Assembly: GCF_008801925.2 (NCBI RefSeq)
Contig: NZ_CP062804.1
Coordinates: 1,178,001-1,242,000, forward strand
Source: Cupriavidus basilensis
Lineage (GTDB): Bacteria > Pseudomonadota > Gammaproteobacteria > Burkholderiales > Burkholderiaceae
DNA: 64,000 nt
Reading direction: 5' to 3'
Positions 1 to 9,618 of this stretch are shown here, piece after piece. Below the pieces are notes generated by a model, which saw only the letters and a program-made list of their open reading frames with translations, had not been told where the DNA came from and searched no databases. Numbering within the stretch: position 1 is the stretch's first letter; each line of letters starts with the position of its first letter. The translations under genes were made by a program, and so were the position numbers.

Positions 1-443
1 ATGGGACTCGATTGCGGCCCGTTGACGCCAGCTGGTCGCGCTCGCTTTCGCTTGCCTTGCCCGAGGCCATTTCCGGCGTGCTCGCCGGCGCTGACCAGGC
101 TGTGACCTCGGTGGCGGCCAAGATGGCATTGCATGCGGCCACCGGTGCGCTGGCGGTCGACATGGAATCGCATATCGCGGCGCGTGTCGCCGAGGAATTC
201 GGGCTGCCGTTCGCCGCCTGCCGGGTGGTGATCGATCCCGCGCAGCGGGAAGTGCCGCCCGCCGCGGTGGCTGGCATGGGTCCCGATGGCAGCACCGACA
301 TCTGGGCATTGCTCAAGGCGCTGCTGGCGGGGCCGGGACAGGTGCCGGACCTGATCCGGCTGGGCAGGGATGCGAGGCTGGCCAGGCTTGCGCTGCTGGC
401 CGCCAGGGGCAGGGTGGGGATGGGGTTTGGCTTATTGGCTTAG
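1..443 (+). CDS. hpnG: HpnG, adenosylhopane nucleosidase-type phosphorylase (5' partial)
   Basis: This is the C-terminal ~147 codons of a nucleoside-phosphorylase-fold protein cut by the left window edge; the frame is open from base 3. The segment DMESH followed by GLPFAACRVV and IDPA..PPAA matches the end of hopanoid-associated phosphorylase HpnG. That enzyme removes adenine from adenosylhopane, the HpnH product, to give ribosylhopane. HpnH, HpnA, HpnB, HpnN and HpnM follow within 10 kb, so context supports the call. The earlier hopanoid genes (hpnC, hpnD, hpnE, squalene-hopene cyclase) are not in the window and may lie to the left. A generic MTA/SAH nucleosidase is the alternative. Confidence 0.8.
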   Translation, partial: GTRLRPVDASWSRSLSLALPEAISGVLAGADQAVTSVAAKMALHAATGALAVDMESHIAARVAEEFGLPFAACRVVIDPAQREVPPAAVAGMGPDGSTDIWALLKALLAGPGQVPDLIRLGRDARLARLALLAARGRVGMGFGLLA

Positions 444-468
444 GCCTGGGATAAGGCGCAAGTCAGGC

Positions 469-1290
469 TCAGGGCTTCTTCGCCTCGCCATCCGGCGTTT
501 TGTCTTCCGTGCCGCCAGGCGCAGGCGCCGCGTTTTCGGCCGGCGCGTCGGTATCCTCATAATCCGGCAGCTTCCCGCGACCGCCCTGGATCAGGTACTG
601 CCTGCGCTGGCGGTAAGCATCGCGCACAAAGCTGTACTTATCCAGCGCCGCCAGCGACAGCAGATCGGTCGCGCCAAGCGCATTGGTCCGTGCGTCCAGG
701 AAGCCCAGGCCCCACAGGCCCCACTTCACGTTTTCATCGTTTACCCACGTGGTTGGGGACAGCTGGAAGTTCACATACAGCCCCACGCCGTCGCGGATCG
801 AGCTGGGGCCGAACAGCGGCAGGACCAGGTACGGGCCGGCCGGCACGCCCCACACGCCTAGCGTCAGCCCGAAGTCCTGGGAGTGCTTGCTGATGCCGGC
901 GGGCGTGGCGATATCGATCAGGCCGCCAATGCCCAGCACGGAGTTCACCGCCACCCGCATGAAGCTTTCCGCCGCATCCACGCCCTTGCCTTGCAGCAGG
1001 TTGTTGACCGTATTGCCGACGTCGGCGAGGTTCGAATAGAAATTGGTGACCGCGGTGCGCACCGGTTGCGGCGTGACGGCGCGGTAGCCCTTGGCCAGCG
1101 GCGTCGCCACGTACTCGTCGGCCTTGTCGTTGACCTTGAAGACAACGCGGTTGAGCGGCTCCAGGGGGTCGTCGGGGCTGGCTTGCGGGCCGCTGGCGCA
1201 GGCTGTGGCCAGCAGCGAGAACGAGAGCGCCGGCAGGAGGCGAGAGAGGCGAGAGTCGGGGTGAGTCATTGTTCTATGGAGACGAGACAT
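469..1290 (-). CDS. mlaA: MlaA/VacJ outer-membrane lipoprotein, hopanoid-locus copy
   Basis: MlaA-type lipoproteins sit in the outer membrane and move phospholipids between leaflets and to periplasmic carriers. The N terminus has a hydrophobic signal ending ATAC (Cys31), a slightly weak lipobox. It is followed by the family segments DPLEPLNRVVF, a conserved core that includes SFMRVAVNSVLGIGG, and LPLFGPSSIRDGVG. The Pro/Ala/Glu-rich tail of about 30 residues is low complexity. The chosen ATG at 1290 overlaps the hpnN stop as TGATG, suggesting translational coupling; an in-frame ATG at 1269 is equally usable because it still precedes the signal peptide. Its coupling to hpnN implies a hopanoid or lipid export role rather than the general Mla retrograde pathway. 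Confidence 0.88.
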   Translation of the reverse strand: MSRLHRTMTHPDSRLSRLLPALSFSLLATACASGPQASPDDPLEPLNRVVFKVNDKADEYVATPLAKGYRAVTPQPVRTAVTNFYSNLADVGNTVNNLLQGKGVDAAESFMRVAVNSVLGIGGLIDIATPAGISKHSQDFGLTLGVWGVPAGPYLVLPLFGPSSIRDGVGLYVNFQLSPTTWVNDENVKWGLWGLGFLDARTNALGATDLLSLAALDKYSFVRDAYRQRRQYLIQGGRGKLPDYEDTDAPAENAAPAPGGTEDKTPDGEAKKP

Positions 1291-3959
1291 CAATGGGCCG
1301 GGCCGGTGGCGGGGGCCGACCGCTCGCGCGGCCGCCCCATCAGGATCGGCTGAAAGAATACGGCACCGACCAGCGTGCAGGCTAGCGCGAGTGCCAGCAA
1401 CTTGCCCATGCTGGCCGTGCCCGGATGCTGGGACAGCCACAGGCTGCCGAACGCGGCGGCGGTGGTGGCGGCGCTGAACAGCACGGCGTGCGTCAGCGGG
1501 GATTGCAGCAGTTGGGTCTTGCCTTCGCGCCACGCGATCACATAGTAGATCTTGAAGGCCACGCCGATGCCGAACAGCAGCGGCAGCGCGATGACATTGG
1601 CGAAATTGAGCGGAATGCCGAACACCACGCACAGCTCCAGCGTCACCAGCGCGGACACCAGCAGCGGCACCAGCGTGCGCAGCACATCACCCACGCGACG
1701 CAGCGTGATCCACAGCAGCAGCGTGATCGACAGCACGGCCCACACGCCGGCCTGGGCAAAGGCCGTCATGATGGTGTCAGCGGAGCCGCGGATCGAGATC
1801 GGGCCGCCAACCGCGGTGGGCTCGACGCGCTGGACGGCGTCGATAAAGCGCGTGAGCGCGGCGTCGCGCGCATCGCTGTCGCTGGTGCTGGCGGCGTCTG
1901 CCGGCTTGGCCGCGACGGGAAGCTTGGGGCTCACGCTGACGAGCGCCTGGCCATCCGGGGCAACCCAGTCGCGCACCAGTGCCGGTGGCAGGGTTTCGCG
2001 GGTGATCGGCTGTGGCGCTAGCGCGCGCTGCAGGCGCGCCAGCGCCAGGCGCAGCGGCTGGGCGATGGCTTGCTCGGCGCGTTCGCGGGTGGCCGCGTCC
2101 GCGGCGGCCAGCTTTCGCAGCGAGGCCGCCAGGCGCGCCGCCTCGGCGGCGCCTGGCCCGGGATGTTCGTCCGCGGCCAGCGCGAGCTGGCGTGCCGCGT
2201 TCTTGAGGGAATTGACGAGCCTGGCATCGTTGGCAGGGGTGGCCGTTGCCTGCGTCAGCACCGGCATCAGGCTGGCCGAGGCGGCGGCGATCAAGGCGAG
2301 CCGCGCCGGCTGGTCGTCGGGGATGAAGGTCTGCAGCGTGACGGTGCGCGAGACTTCCGGCAGCGCTGCCAGGCGGGCGGCGGCGGTCTGCGCGGCGGCC
2401 AGCGAGGGCGCCAGCACACTGACGTTGTCGGTGCCGGCCTGGGGCGCATCCTTGAGCGAGAGCAAGGTGGCCATCGACTCGGAATGCGGATCCTTGAGGT
2501 GCAGCGGATCGAAGTCGAAGCGCAGGTGCATCAGCAGCGGCGACCCCGCCAGAATGAGGGCGGCGGTTGCCAGCAGCACGGCCTTGCGATTGCGCTCGAA
2601 GAACTCGTCGGCGGGCGCCAGCCATTTGAAGCCAGGCACTTCGACCCGTCCCACTTCGTCCTTCGGGCGGAACACGGTGATCAGGGCGGGCAGCAGCGTG
2701 ATGGTGGTGAGAAAGGCCACCAGCATGCCCACGCCGGCGATCTGGCCCAGCTCGGCCACGCCGCGATAGTTGGTGGGCAGGAAGCAGAAGAAGGCCGCCG
2801 CGGTGGAGGCCGCGGCCAGCGCCAGCGGCACACCGACTGCCCGTGCCGTGCTGGCCAGCGCGTCCGGGATGTCGGTATGCACATGGCGCTCGGCACGGTA
2901 GCGCACGCCAAACTGGATGCCGAAATCCACGCCCAGGCCGACAAACAGCACAGCAAAGGCCACGGAGATCATGTTGAGCGCGCCCACCATGGCCAGCCCG
3001 AGGGCGGCGGTGATGGCCAGTCCGACCGCCAGGCTGGCCAGCACGGCCAGGATCAGGCGCTTGGAGCGCAACGCCAGCCACAAGATCAGGATCACCACCA
3101 GCACCGTCAGCGCACCATTGAAGGCCGCGCCTTCCTTGACCGAGGCAAACTCGTCGTCGGCCAGCGCTTGCGAGCCGGTCAGGCGTACCTGGGCGCCGTA
3201 GCGCTGTGCCAGGCCCAGCTTGGTGGCCGTGGCACGGATGGCATCGGCGGCATCCGCGCCGGCCTGCAGGCCAGCGTAGTCAAGCACGGGGCTGAGCGCG
3301 ACGAACGCCGTGGCGGGGTGGCCCGGGGCTGGCTCCTGGCTCGAATCCACCAGCCCGGTCCAGGACAAGGCGCCCGGCTTGCCAGCCAGCACCCGGTCGA
3401 CCGTATCCGCGCTCTTGCCGAGCAGCTTGGCCATGTCGCTCAGCTTGACCTGCCCTAGTTGCAGCGGCAGCGACAGCGTGGTCGACAGCGTATCGGAAAG
3501 GCCGCGCAGGGTCGGGTCATGCGCCAGCGCGTTCAGGAGCGGCCGCGCCTGGGTCAGCTGCGACGTCACGTCGCGCAGCTTGGCGGTATCGACGAAGAGC
3601 AGGCCGTTGCGCTCGAAGAACTCGCCGCCGCCAGGCTGGCTGACGGCGCGAAAAAGCTTGCCTTGCTTGGCGAGCGCGTCGGCCAGTTCATTGGCGGCGG
3701 CGTCCGCCAGCTCGGGGGCCGGCGCCTGCAGTACCGCCAGGATCATCTGGTCGCGTTGGGGAAACGCGGCGCTGACGGCGGCATCGCGGCGCGCCCAGGG
3801 CTGGTCCGACTCGAGCAGGCGGCTGATGTCGGTATTGATGGCGAAATGGCCGGCCACATAGACGCCGCTGACGACGGTCAGCAGCAACGCCAGCGCGATG
3901 ACGGGCCACGCGCGGCGGGTGGAAAACTGGACAATGCGGATGACCAACGACGTCAACAT
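1290..3959 (-). CDS. hpnN: HpnN, RND-family hopanoid transporter
   Basis: An inner-membrane RND/MMPL-type transporter of about 889 residues that carries hopanoids toward the outer membrane. The layout is the usual duplicated one: TM1 near residues 18-36, a large periplasmic domain, a bundle of helices (including [14 protein letters not shown] and [16 protein letters not shown]), a second periplasmic domain rich in Ala, then a second helix bundle ([24 protein letters not shown]). The ATG at 3959 is preferred over a TTG 12 codons upstream because the first helix then starts correctly. It is divergent from hpnM across a ~280 bp spacer and transcribed into mlaA. The family assignment is firm; the substrate is inferred from the locus. 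Confidence 0.9.
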   Translation of the reverse strand: MLTSLVIRIVQFSTRRAWPVIALALLLTVVSGVYVAGHFAINTDISRLLESDQPWARRDAAVSAAFPQRDQMILAVLQAPAPELADAAANELADALAKQGKLFRAVSQPGGGEFFERNGLLFVDTAKLRDVTSQLTQARPLLNALAHDPTLRGLSDTLSTTLSLPLQLGQVKLSDMAKLLGKSADTVDRVLAGKPGALSWTGLVDSSQEPAPGHPATAFVALSPVLDYAGLQAGADAADAIRATATKLGLAQRYGAQVRLTGSQALADDEFASVKEGAAFNGALTVLVVILILWLALRSKRLILAVLASLAVGLAITAALGLAMVGALNMISVAFAVLFVGLGVDFGIQFGVRYRAERHVHTDIPDALASTARAVGVPLALAAASTAAAFFCFLPTNYRGVAELGQIAGVGMLVAFLTTITLLPALITVFRPKDEVGRVEVPGFKWLAPADEFFERNRKAVLLATAALILAGSPLLMHLRFDFDPLHLKDPHSESMATLLSLKDAPQAGTDNVSVLAPSLAAAQTAAARLAALPEVSRTVTLQTFIPDDQPARLALIAAASASLMPVLTQATATPANDARLVNSLKNAARQLALAADEHPGPGAAEAARLAASLRKLAAADAATRERAEQAIAQPLRLALARLQRALAPQPITRETLPPALVRDWVAPDGQALVSVSPKLPVAAKPADAASTSDSDARDAALTRFIDAVQRVEPTAVGGPISIRGSADTIMTAFAQAGVWAVLSITLLLWITLRRVGDVLRTLVPLLVSALVTLELCVVFGIPLNFANVIALPLLFGIGVAFKIYYVIAWREGKTQLLQSPLTHAVLFSAATTAAAFGSLWLSQHPGTASMGKLLALALACTLVGAVFFQPILMGRPRERSAPATGPAH

Positions 3960-4046
3960 GGGCGATATAGGGAGCAGTAACGGTGTGGTGCGCAACGACG
4001 CGCGTAGTCAAAGGCGCAAAGCAGGGCGCAAAGTGGCAGCCGCGAG

Positions 4047-4104
4047 TATAACGGGACGGCACGGTGTGGCGCTGCGCGGAGCGTGCGCGCCGGTACGCTA
4101 TACT
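4047..4104 (+). promoter_or_regulatory. candidate -10 boxes in the hpnN/hpnM divergent spacer
   Basis: The spacer contains TATAAC at 4047-4052 and TATACT at 4099-4104 on the plus strand, both good matches to a sigma-70 -10 element in an otherwise GC-rich stretch. No clear -35 hexamer accompanies either, so these are only candidates for the hpnM promoter. The rest of the spacer shows no other recognisable signal. Confidence 0.3.
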
Positions 4105-4240
4105 GCCCCGGCACGTGCGCGCGGACCGTGCTGCAGCCTTGCAGCGGCGCCGCGCCGCGCGTTTCCTGTTTGATTTTCCTGGCAAGTCTGCCGGGCAATG
4201 CCGGCGGCGAACCGACTGGCATTTTCAGGTCCAAATTCGC

Positions 4241-4888
4241 ATGAAGAAACACGGTATTGCTTTCCAGGCCCTCGTCCCCCTCGTTCCGCTTGCCGCCGTG
4301 GCCATGGTTTGCCCCGCGCAAGCGCAAACGGCCGACAGGTCCTCGCCGGACCGCCTGGTACGCGCGGCGGTCGAGGGCGTGATCGGCACCATCCAGTCCA
4401 GCCCCGACACCCGCAACGGCGATCTCGCCAAGATCACCGCGGTCGTGCAGCGCCAGTTCCTGCCGTACACCGATTTTGAGCGCACCACCCGGCTGGCGGT
4501 CGGCAGCGCCTGGCGCAATGCCACGCCTGAGCAGCAAAAGCAGCTCTACGAGCAGTTCCAGACCTTGCTGGTGCGCAGCTACGCGGTGTCGCTGTCGCAA
4601 CTGCGCGAGCAGAACGTGAAGTTCAGCTACAAGCCGACGCTGGCCGCCAGCGGCGCCACGGATGTCGTGGTGGAGACGCGCGTGCTGAACAACGGCGACG
4701 AAATGCAGATCGATTACCGCCTGCAGCGCAGCGGCAACGGCTGGAAGATCTACGACATCAACATGATGGGCGCCTGGCTGATCGAGGTGTACCGCCGCCA
4801 GTTCGCCGATATCGTCGCGCGCAACGGCATCGACGGCCTGCTCAAGTACCTGGCCAACCACAACGCGCGGCAGTCCGCCGACGCCTGA
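4241..4888 (+). CDS. hpnM: HpnM, MlaC/Ttg2D-like periplasmic lipid carrier
   Basis: A 215-residue secreted protein with a signal peptide (MKKHG, hydrophobic core, cleavage near PAQAQ) and the MlaC/Ttg2D fold signatures: LVRAAVEGVIGTI, FLPYTDFERTTRLAVG, NGWKIYDINMMGAWLIEVYR. MlaC proteins bind one lipid and shuttle it across the periplasm; the hopanoid-locus paralogue is called HpnM. It is divergent from hpnN-mlaA, so the window encodes a membrane pump, a soluble carrier and an outer-membrane lipoprotein side by side. The start was set at the ATG giving a proper signal peptide. A strong hairpin follows the stop. Confidence 0.88.
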   Translation: MKKHGIAFQALVPLVPLAAVAMVCPAQAQTADRSSPDRLVRAAVEGVIGTIQSSPDTRNGDLAKITAVVQRQFLPYTDFERTTRLAVGSAWRNATPEQQKQLYEQFQTLLVRSYAVSLSQLREQNVKFSYKPTLAASGATDVVVETRVLNNGDEMQIDYRLQRSGNGWKIYDINMMGAWLIEVYRRQFADIVARNGIDGLLKYLANHNARQSADA

Positions 4889-4940
4889 GCCTGAGCGCCG
4901 GGCCTGAGCCGGCGCATCAGCGACAGCGTCAGACAAAAAA

Positions 4941-4983
4941 GGCTCGCTCCCGGGTACCACGCGTACCCGGGAGCGAGCCTTTA
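4941..4983. terminator. bidirectional intrinsic terminator between hpnM and hpnH
   Basis: A perfect 17-bp inverted repeat (arms 4941-4957 and 4963-4979, five-base loop) is preceded by six A and followed by TTT. It sits between the convergent ends of hpnM (+) and hpnH (-), so it can act for both strands; the A-run provides the U tract for the minus-strand transcript. Confidence 0.9.
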
Positions 4984-4998
4984 TGCATTCCGGCGTGC

Positions 4999-6165
4999 CT
5001 AGTGCGCGGCAGCTTTGCGTGCCGCGGCGTCGTTGGCTGCCTTGGAAGGCTTCGAGCGGCCGATCTCTTCGAGCTTGATCTCGACGTGCTTCGAGAACAC
5101 GTACTCGGCCGGGCGCTGCTTGGTCAGGTCGATATCCGGTGCCATCGGACCCGATGTACGCACGCCACGCAGGCTCACGCCCAACGCCTTGAGCGGGTGG
5201 GCGATGGTGTCCGCCACCGCGGTGGCCTCGAAACCGCTATGGACCATGCAGTCGGCGCACTTCTCGTAGTTGCCCACACCATAGGCGTCCCAGTCGGTGC
5301 CTTCCATCAGTTCCTTGAAGGTGTCGACGTAGCCTTCACCGAGCAGGTAGCACGGACGCTGCCAGCCAAACACGGTGCGCGCCGGATTGCCCCAGGGCGT
5401 GCACTTGTAGGTCTGGTTGCCGGCCAGGAAGTCCAGGAACAGCGTGGACTGGCTGAACGCCCAGTTCTTGCCGGCGCGGCCGCGCGACAGGATGTCGCGG
5501 AACAGCTGGCGGGTCTTGCCGCGGTTCAGGAAGTGCTGCTGGTCGGGTGCGCGCTCGTAGGCGTAGCCCGGCGAGACGGTGATGCCGTCCACGCCCATGG
5601 CCTTCACGGAGTCGAAGAAGCGGGCCACTTTTTCCGGCTCGGCATCGTTGAACAGCGTGCAGTTGATGTTGACGCGGAAGCCGCGCTTCTTGGCCGCCGC
5701 GATGGCTTCGACGCAACGGTCGTACACGCCTTCCTGGCTCACCGAGCGGTCGTGCATCTCGCGGTCGCCGTCCAGGTGCACCGACCAGACGAAGTACGGG
5801 CTCGGCTCGTACTGGTCCAGCTTCTTTTCCATCAGCAGCGCATTGGTGCACAGGTACACAAACTTGCGGCGCGCAATGATGCCCTTGACGATGGTGGGCA
5901 TGTCCTTGTGCAGCAGCGGCTCGCCACCGGCAATGGACACCACCGGCGCGCCGCATTCGTCGACCGCGCCCAGGCACTGCTCGACGGACAGGCGCTGGTT
6001 CAGGATGGGATCCGGATAGTCGATCTTGCCGCAGCCGTTACAGGCCAGGTTGCAGCGGAACAGCGGCTCGAGCATCAGCGCGAGCGGATAGCGCTTGTTG
6101 CCCGAGAGGTGCTGCTTGACGACATAGGCGCCCACGCGGGCAACCTGCAAAAAGGGAATGGCCAA
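4999..6165 (-). CDS. hpnH: HpnH, radical SAM adenosylhopane synthase
   Basis: HpnH joins the 5'-deoxyadenosyl radical to diploptene to make adenosylhopane, the first step of C35 hopanoid side-chain assembly. The radical-SAM cluster motif CxxxCxxC is present (Cys38, Cys42, Cys45), followed by SIAGGEPLLH (the GGEP motif) and a C-terminal SPASM-like Cys pattern (YEKCADCMVHSGFE). Length of 388 residues is normal. The start is TTG at 6165: it is supported by an AAGGAAG Shine-Dalgarno with six-base spacing and by the family N terminus MAIPFLQ. It lies 33 bp downstream of ispH and is probably cotranscribed with it. Confidence 0.95.
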   Translation of the reverse strand: MAIPFLQVARVGAYVVKQHLSGNKRYPLALMLEPLFRCNLACNGCGKIDYPDPILNQRLSVEQCLGAVDECGAPVVSIAGGEPLLHKDMPTIVKGIIARRKFVYLCTNALLMEKKLDQYEPSPYFVWSVHLDGDREMHDRSVSQEGVYDRCVEAIAAAKKRGFRVNINCTLFNDAEPEKVARFFDSVKAMGVDGITVSPGYAYERAPDQQHFLNRGKTRQLFRDILSRGRAGKNWAFSQSTLFLDFLAGNQTYKCTPWGNPARTVFGWQRPCYLLGEGYVDTFKELMEGTDWDAYGVGNYEKCADCMVHSGFEATAVADTIAHPLKALGVSLRGVRTSGPMAPDIDLTKQRPAEYVFSKHVEIKLEEIGRSKPSKAANDAAARKAAAH

Positions 6166-6198
6166 AATGTACTTCCTTGTTATAGGGGCGCCCGGGCG

Positions 6199-7200
6199 TT
6201 AGCCAGCGGCGGTTTGCGGGTCTGGCTGCGGCGCGGCTTCGGCGGTGGCCGTGCCGGCTGCCTGCCTGCGTGGCGACGGATCGGCCAGCTCGGCCGGCAA
6301 GCGGAATTCGGCGTGTTCCTCGCGGCCGTCCATGACCGACACGTCCACCGGCCCGAGCTGGCGCAACGTGGCGATCACGTCATTGACCATTTCCTCGGGG
6401 GCGGAGGCGCCGGCCGTGATCCCGACAACTTCGACGCCGCGCACCCACTCGGGGTTCAGTTCGCTGCCATCGGCAATCAAATAGCTGGGCACACCGCTCT
6501 CCGTGCCGATTTCACGCAGGCGGTTGGAGTTGGAACTATTGGTGGCGCCGATCACAAGGATCACTTCCACCTGCTTGGAGAGCTCGCGCACGGCGCTTTG
6601 GCGGTTTTGCGTGGCGTAGCAGATGTCACGCGTATCCGGCCCGACCAGATTGGCAAAACGCCGGCTCAGGGCGGCAATTATATTACGTGTGTCGTCCACG
6701 CTGAGCGTTGTCTGGGTCACGTAGGCAACCGGGGTGTCCGCGGGCAGGTCGAGCAGGGAGACTTCCGCTTCGCTCTGCACCAGGATCACCTTGCCGGGAA
6801 TTTGCCCCATCGTGCCCTCGACCTCCGGATGGCCGGCATGGCCGATCAGGATCACGGTGCGGCCACTGGCGGCGTACTGGCGCCCCTGGGTGTGGACCTT
6901 GATCACCAGGGGGCAGGTCGCGTCGATCGAGTGCAGCTGGCGGGCCTTCGCATCGCTCTCGACATCCTTGGAGACACCATGCGCGCTGAAGATGGTGACG
7001 GCGCCGGTCGGCACTTCGTCCAATTCTTCCACAAATTGCGCGCCTTTGCGTCTCAACCCTTCGACCACGTGCTTGTTGTGCACGATTTCGTGTCGCACGA
7101 ACACCGGGGCTCCGTGTTTGACGAGGGCACGGTCTACAATCTCGATCGCGCGCACCACACCAGCACAAAAACCACGGGGTTGAGCAAGAATCACCTGCAT
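6199..7200 (-). CDS. ispH: IspH, HMBPP reductase
   Basis: 4-hydroxy-3-methylbut-2-enyl diphosphate reductase makes IPP and DMAPP, the precursors of squalene and hopanoids, in the cytosol. All active-site residues of the family are visible: cluster cysteines Cys12, Cys96 and Cys194, His41, His124 and Glu126, with QPRGFCAGV at the N terminus and [10 protein letters not shown] further on. The last ~25 residues form an Ala/Pro-rich extension. The gene is upstream of hpnH on the same strand, linking isoprenoid supply to hopanoid elongation. Many Burkholderiales carry two ispH genes; whether this is the only copy cannot be seen here. Confidence 0.95.
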   Translation of the reverse strand: MQVILAQPRGFCAGVVRAIEIVDRALVKHGAPVFVRHEIVHNKHVVEGLRRKGAQFVEELDEVPTGAVTIFSAHGVSKDVESDAKARQLHSIDATCPLVIKVHTQGRQYAASGRTVILIGHAGHPEVEGTMGQIPGKVILVQSEAEVSLLDLPADTPVAYVTQTTLSVDDTRNIIAALSRRFANLVGPDTRDICYATQNRQSAVRELSKQVEVILVIGATNSSNSNRLREIGTESGVPSYLIADGSELNPEWVRGVEVVGITAGASAPEEMVNDVIATLRQLGPVDVSVMDGREEHAEFRLPAELADPSPRRQAAGTATAEAAPQPDPQTAAG

Positions 7201-7358
7201 AAAGATAGGCCCCCCGACCCAGTCAACGGGTTCAGCATAAGTTGATATTCCGGAATCACTTTCCCGTCATACGGTGGTTACTATATACCGGTGCCGCAAC
7301 CTTTGCCTGGCACCTGGCTACGGCCAGCAACACTTTGAGGGTTTTTTCGGTGGGTGAT

Positions 7359-8360
7359 ATGAGTTCAGGGGACTACGTCCTGGTAACCGGCGCATCCGGC
7401 TTTCTCGGCTCGGCAGTGGCGCGGCAGGCACTGGCGCGCGGTTTTCGCGTGCGGGCGATGGTACGCGCCGGCAGCCCGCGCCGCAACCTGGAGGGCCTGC
7501 CCGTAGAGATCGCCGAGGGCGACATGCGCGACGCGCGCGCCATGCAAAGCGCGCTGCGCGGGGTGCGTTATCTCTTCCACGTGGCGGCGGACTACCGCCT
7601 GTGGGCGCCGGATCCCGAGGAAATCGTGCGCACCAATGTGGCTGGCACCGAGACAGTGATGGGGGCGGCACAAGCTTGCGGGGTCGAGCGCATCGTCTAC
7701 ACCAGCAGCGTGGCTACCCTGCGCGTGGCGGGCGCCACCGCGCCGGTGACGGAAGAGGCCGCCATGGCCGGCCATGAGGCAATTGGCGCCTACAAGCGCA
7801 GCAAGGTGCTGGCTGAGCGCGTGGTGGAGCGCATGGTGACCCGCGACGGGCTTGCTGCCGTGATCGTCAACCCCTCCACGCCGATCGGTCCGCGTGACGT
7901 GCGGCCCACGCCCACCGGGCGCATCATCGTAGAGGCCGCCACCGGCAAGATTCCCGCCTTCGTCGATACCGGCCTCAACCTGGTGCACGTGGACGACGTG
8001 GCCGAAGGCCATATGCTGGCCCTGGCGCGCGGCGTGACCGGCGAACGCTACATCCTCGGCGGGCAGGACGTGGGCCTGCAACAGATGCTGGCCGATATTG
8101 CGGCCATGACGGGGCGGCGTGCCCCCACCATGCGCTTGCCGCGCTGGCCGCTTTACCCGCTCGCCTACGCGGCGGAGGCGGTGGCGCGCATGACCGGCAA
8201 GGAGCCTTTCCTGACGGCGGACGGCCTGTCGATGTCGAAGTACCGCATGTTCTTCAGCTCGGAGAAGGCCCGCCTGGCGCTAGGCTATCAGGCGCGGCCT
8301 TATCAACAAGGGCTGAGCGAAGCGCTCGACTGGTTCCGTAGCGCTGGCTACCTGGGATAA
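7359..8360 (+). CDS. hpnA: HpnA, hopanoid-associated sugar epimerase-type SDR
   Basis: An extended short-chain dehydrogenase of about 333 residues. The NAD(P)-binding motif TGASGFLG is at residues 10-17 and the catalytic YxxxK appears as YKRSK; NPSTPIGPRDVRPTPTGRI is typical of HpnA proteins. HpnA is thought to modify sugar head groups of hopanoids. The ATG at 7359 is chosen because the Rossmann fold begins immediately; an upstream in-frame start at 7242 would add 39 residues with no family similarity. It is divergent from ispH and convergent with hpnB. Confidence 0.88.
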   Translation: MSSGDYVLVTGASGFLGSAVARQALARGFRVRAMVRAGSPRRNLEGLPVEIAEGDMRDARAMQSALRGVRYLFHVAADYRLWAPDPEEIVRTNVAGTETVMGAAQACGVERIVYTSSVATLRVAGATAPVTEEAAMAGHEAIGAYKRSKVLAERVVERMVTRDGLAAVIVNPSTPIGPRDVRPTPTGRIIVEAATGKIPAFVDTGLNLVHVDDVAEGHMLALARGVTGERYILGGQDVGLQQMLADIAAMTGRRAPTMRLPRWPLYPLAYAAEAVARMTGKEPFLTADGLSMSKYRMFFSSEKARLALGYQARPYQQGLSEALDWFRSAGYLG

Positions 8361-8396
8361 GCGTCGACGGTCGGCCCCGACGGTCAGTCCTGACCA

Positions 8397-9536
8397 TCAG
8401 CCCCGTTGGGGCGCCTGCGCGCGTCCCTTCCACTGGCCGCCTTTGCGCAGCCAGTAGCGGCGCGCGGAGTCGACCGTGGCGCCGAGGTAGAACAACGCCG
8501 TCACCGGCAGCAGGGGGGCCAGCCAGAGCGGCTGGCGGTATTCACGCAGCATCGGTACGTAGGCCAGCGCCATGGCCAGCCAGGCCGCCCATGCCGGCCA
8601 CAGCCGCAGGCCGCCGCCCAGCGCCAGCAAGGGCGGCGCCAGGTAGGTGAGGACCATGCCGGCCACGGCGCCGGCCAGCAGCAGCGGCGAGTAATGCAAT
8701 TGGGTGTAGGCGCTGCGGGCAATCATGTCCCACAGGCTGCGCCAGTCATCGTAGGGGCGCACGGAAATGCTGTCGTCGGCCAGGTCAAGGCGGATCGAGC
8801 CACCTTGCTTGATGCAGGCAGCCAGGCTGCAGTCATCGATCAGTTCGCCCCGGATCGCGGCAAATCCGCCAATGCGGGCCAGCGCGGCACGGCGCGCCAG
8901 CATGCAGCCGCCGGCCGCCGCCGCCACGCTGCTGCGCGGATTGTTCACCCGCGCAAACGGGTAGAGCTTGGCAAAGAAGAACACAAAGGCCGGGACGATC
9001 AGGCGCTCCCACCAAGATGCGCAGCGCAGCCGCACCATCAACGACACCAGGTCCCGCTGCTCATGGGCGGCGCGCGCCACCAACCGGGCCAGCACGCCAT
9101 TGCCGTGATGGATGTCGGCGTCCGTCAGCCATACCCAGCCGGCTCCGGGCGCTGCCTTGTCGGCGGCGGCGAGGCCCTCGGACTGCGCCCAGACCTTGCC
9201 GCTCCAGCCGGCCGGCAGGTCGCGCGCCGTGATCACGGTCAGCGCATCCGCTTTGCCCAGCGCAGCCGCTGCGCTGCGCGCGAAGTCGGCGGTGCCGTCG
9301 GTGCTATGGTCATCCACCACCACCAGCCGCAGCGCAGCGGGATAGTCCTGGCCCAGCACGCTGGCGACGGCGCCGCCAATCACGTCCGCCTCGTTGCGAG
9401 CCGGGATGATGGCGACCACCTCAGGCCATTGCGCGGGCGCGGGCGCGGGGCCGGGCTTGCGCACTCGCCAGAAGCCGGCACGGCCGGCAAGCAGCACGCA
9501 CCAGATGGCGAGCGAGATCAGGGACAACACAAACAT
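8397..9536 (-). CDS. hpnB: HpnB, hopanoid-associated family 2 glycosyltransferase
   Basis: A membrane glycosyltransferase of 379 residues. The N-terminal helix (residues 1-20) precedes a GT-A domain with IIPARNEADVIGGAV, the nucleotide-sugar aspartates VVVDDHSTDGT and LTDADIHH, and the acceptor-site segment GELIDDCSLA. The C-terminal third has four or five hydrophobic helices. HpnB proteins are predicted to glycosylate the bacteriohopane side chain at the inner membrane. It lies 79 bp downstream of the diiron-protein gene on the same strand, so the two may share a transcript. Confidence 0.88.
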   Translation of the reverse strand: MFVLSLISLAIWCVLLAGRAGFWRVRKPGPAPAPAQWPEVVAIIPARNEADVIGGAVASVLGQDYPAALRLVVVDDHSTDGTADFARSAAAALGKADALTVITARDLPAGWSGKVWAQSEGLAAADKAAPGAGWVWLTDADIHHGNGVLARLVARAAHEQRDLVSLMVRLRCASWWERLIVPAFVFFFAKLYPFARVNNPRSSVAAAAGGCMLARRAALARIGGFAAIRGELIDDCSLAACIKQGGSIRLDLADDSISVRPYDDWRSLWDMIARSAYTQLHYSPLLLAGAVAGMVLTYLAPPLLALGGGLRLWPAWAAWLAMALAYVPMLREYRQPLWLAPLLPVTALFYLGATVDSARRYWLRKGGQWKGRAQAPQRG

Positions 9537-9590
9537 CTCAAAAAACTCCAGGACAGGATGGGTAGGGCAGCAACGGCATCAGCGTGTTAG

Positions 9591-9618
9591 CGCATCACGC
9601 ATCACGCATCACGCATCA
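9591..9618. repeat. four tandem copies of a 7-bp unit CGCATCA
   Basis: Four perfect head-to-tail copies of CGCATCA. The last copy contains the stop codon of the ferritin-like gene (TCA at 9616-9618, TGA on the minus strand), so copy-number slippage would alter only the spacer before hpnB. Too short and unspaced to be a CRISPR. Confidence 0.9.

Noticed and set aside
2070..3458. Long antisense reading frame opposite hpnN, and many similar ones opposite nasA, nirB, narK and the hopanoid genes
   Set aside because: They mirror the codon periodicity of GC-rich genes, have Gln/His/Arg-rich low-complexity products, and lack ribosome sites or family motifs.
9591..9618. Possible CRISPR-like repeat
   Set aside because: Seven-base units without spacers and no cas genes; simple tandem repeat.
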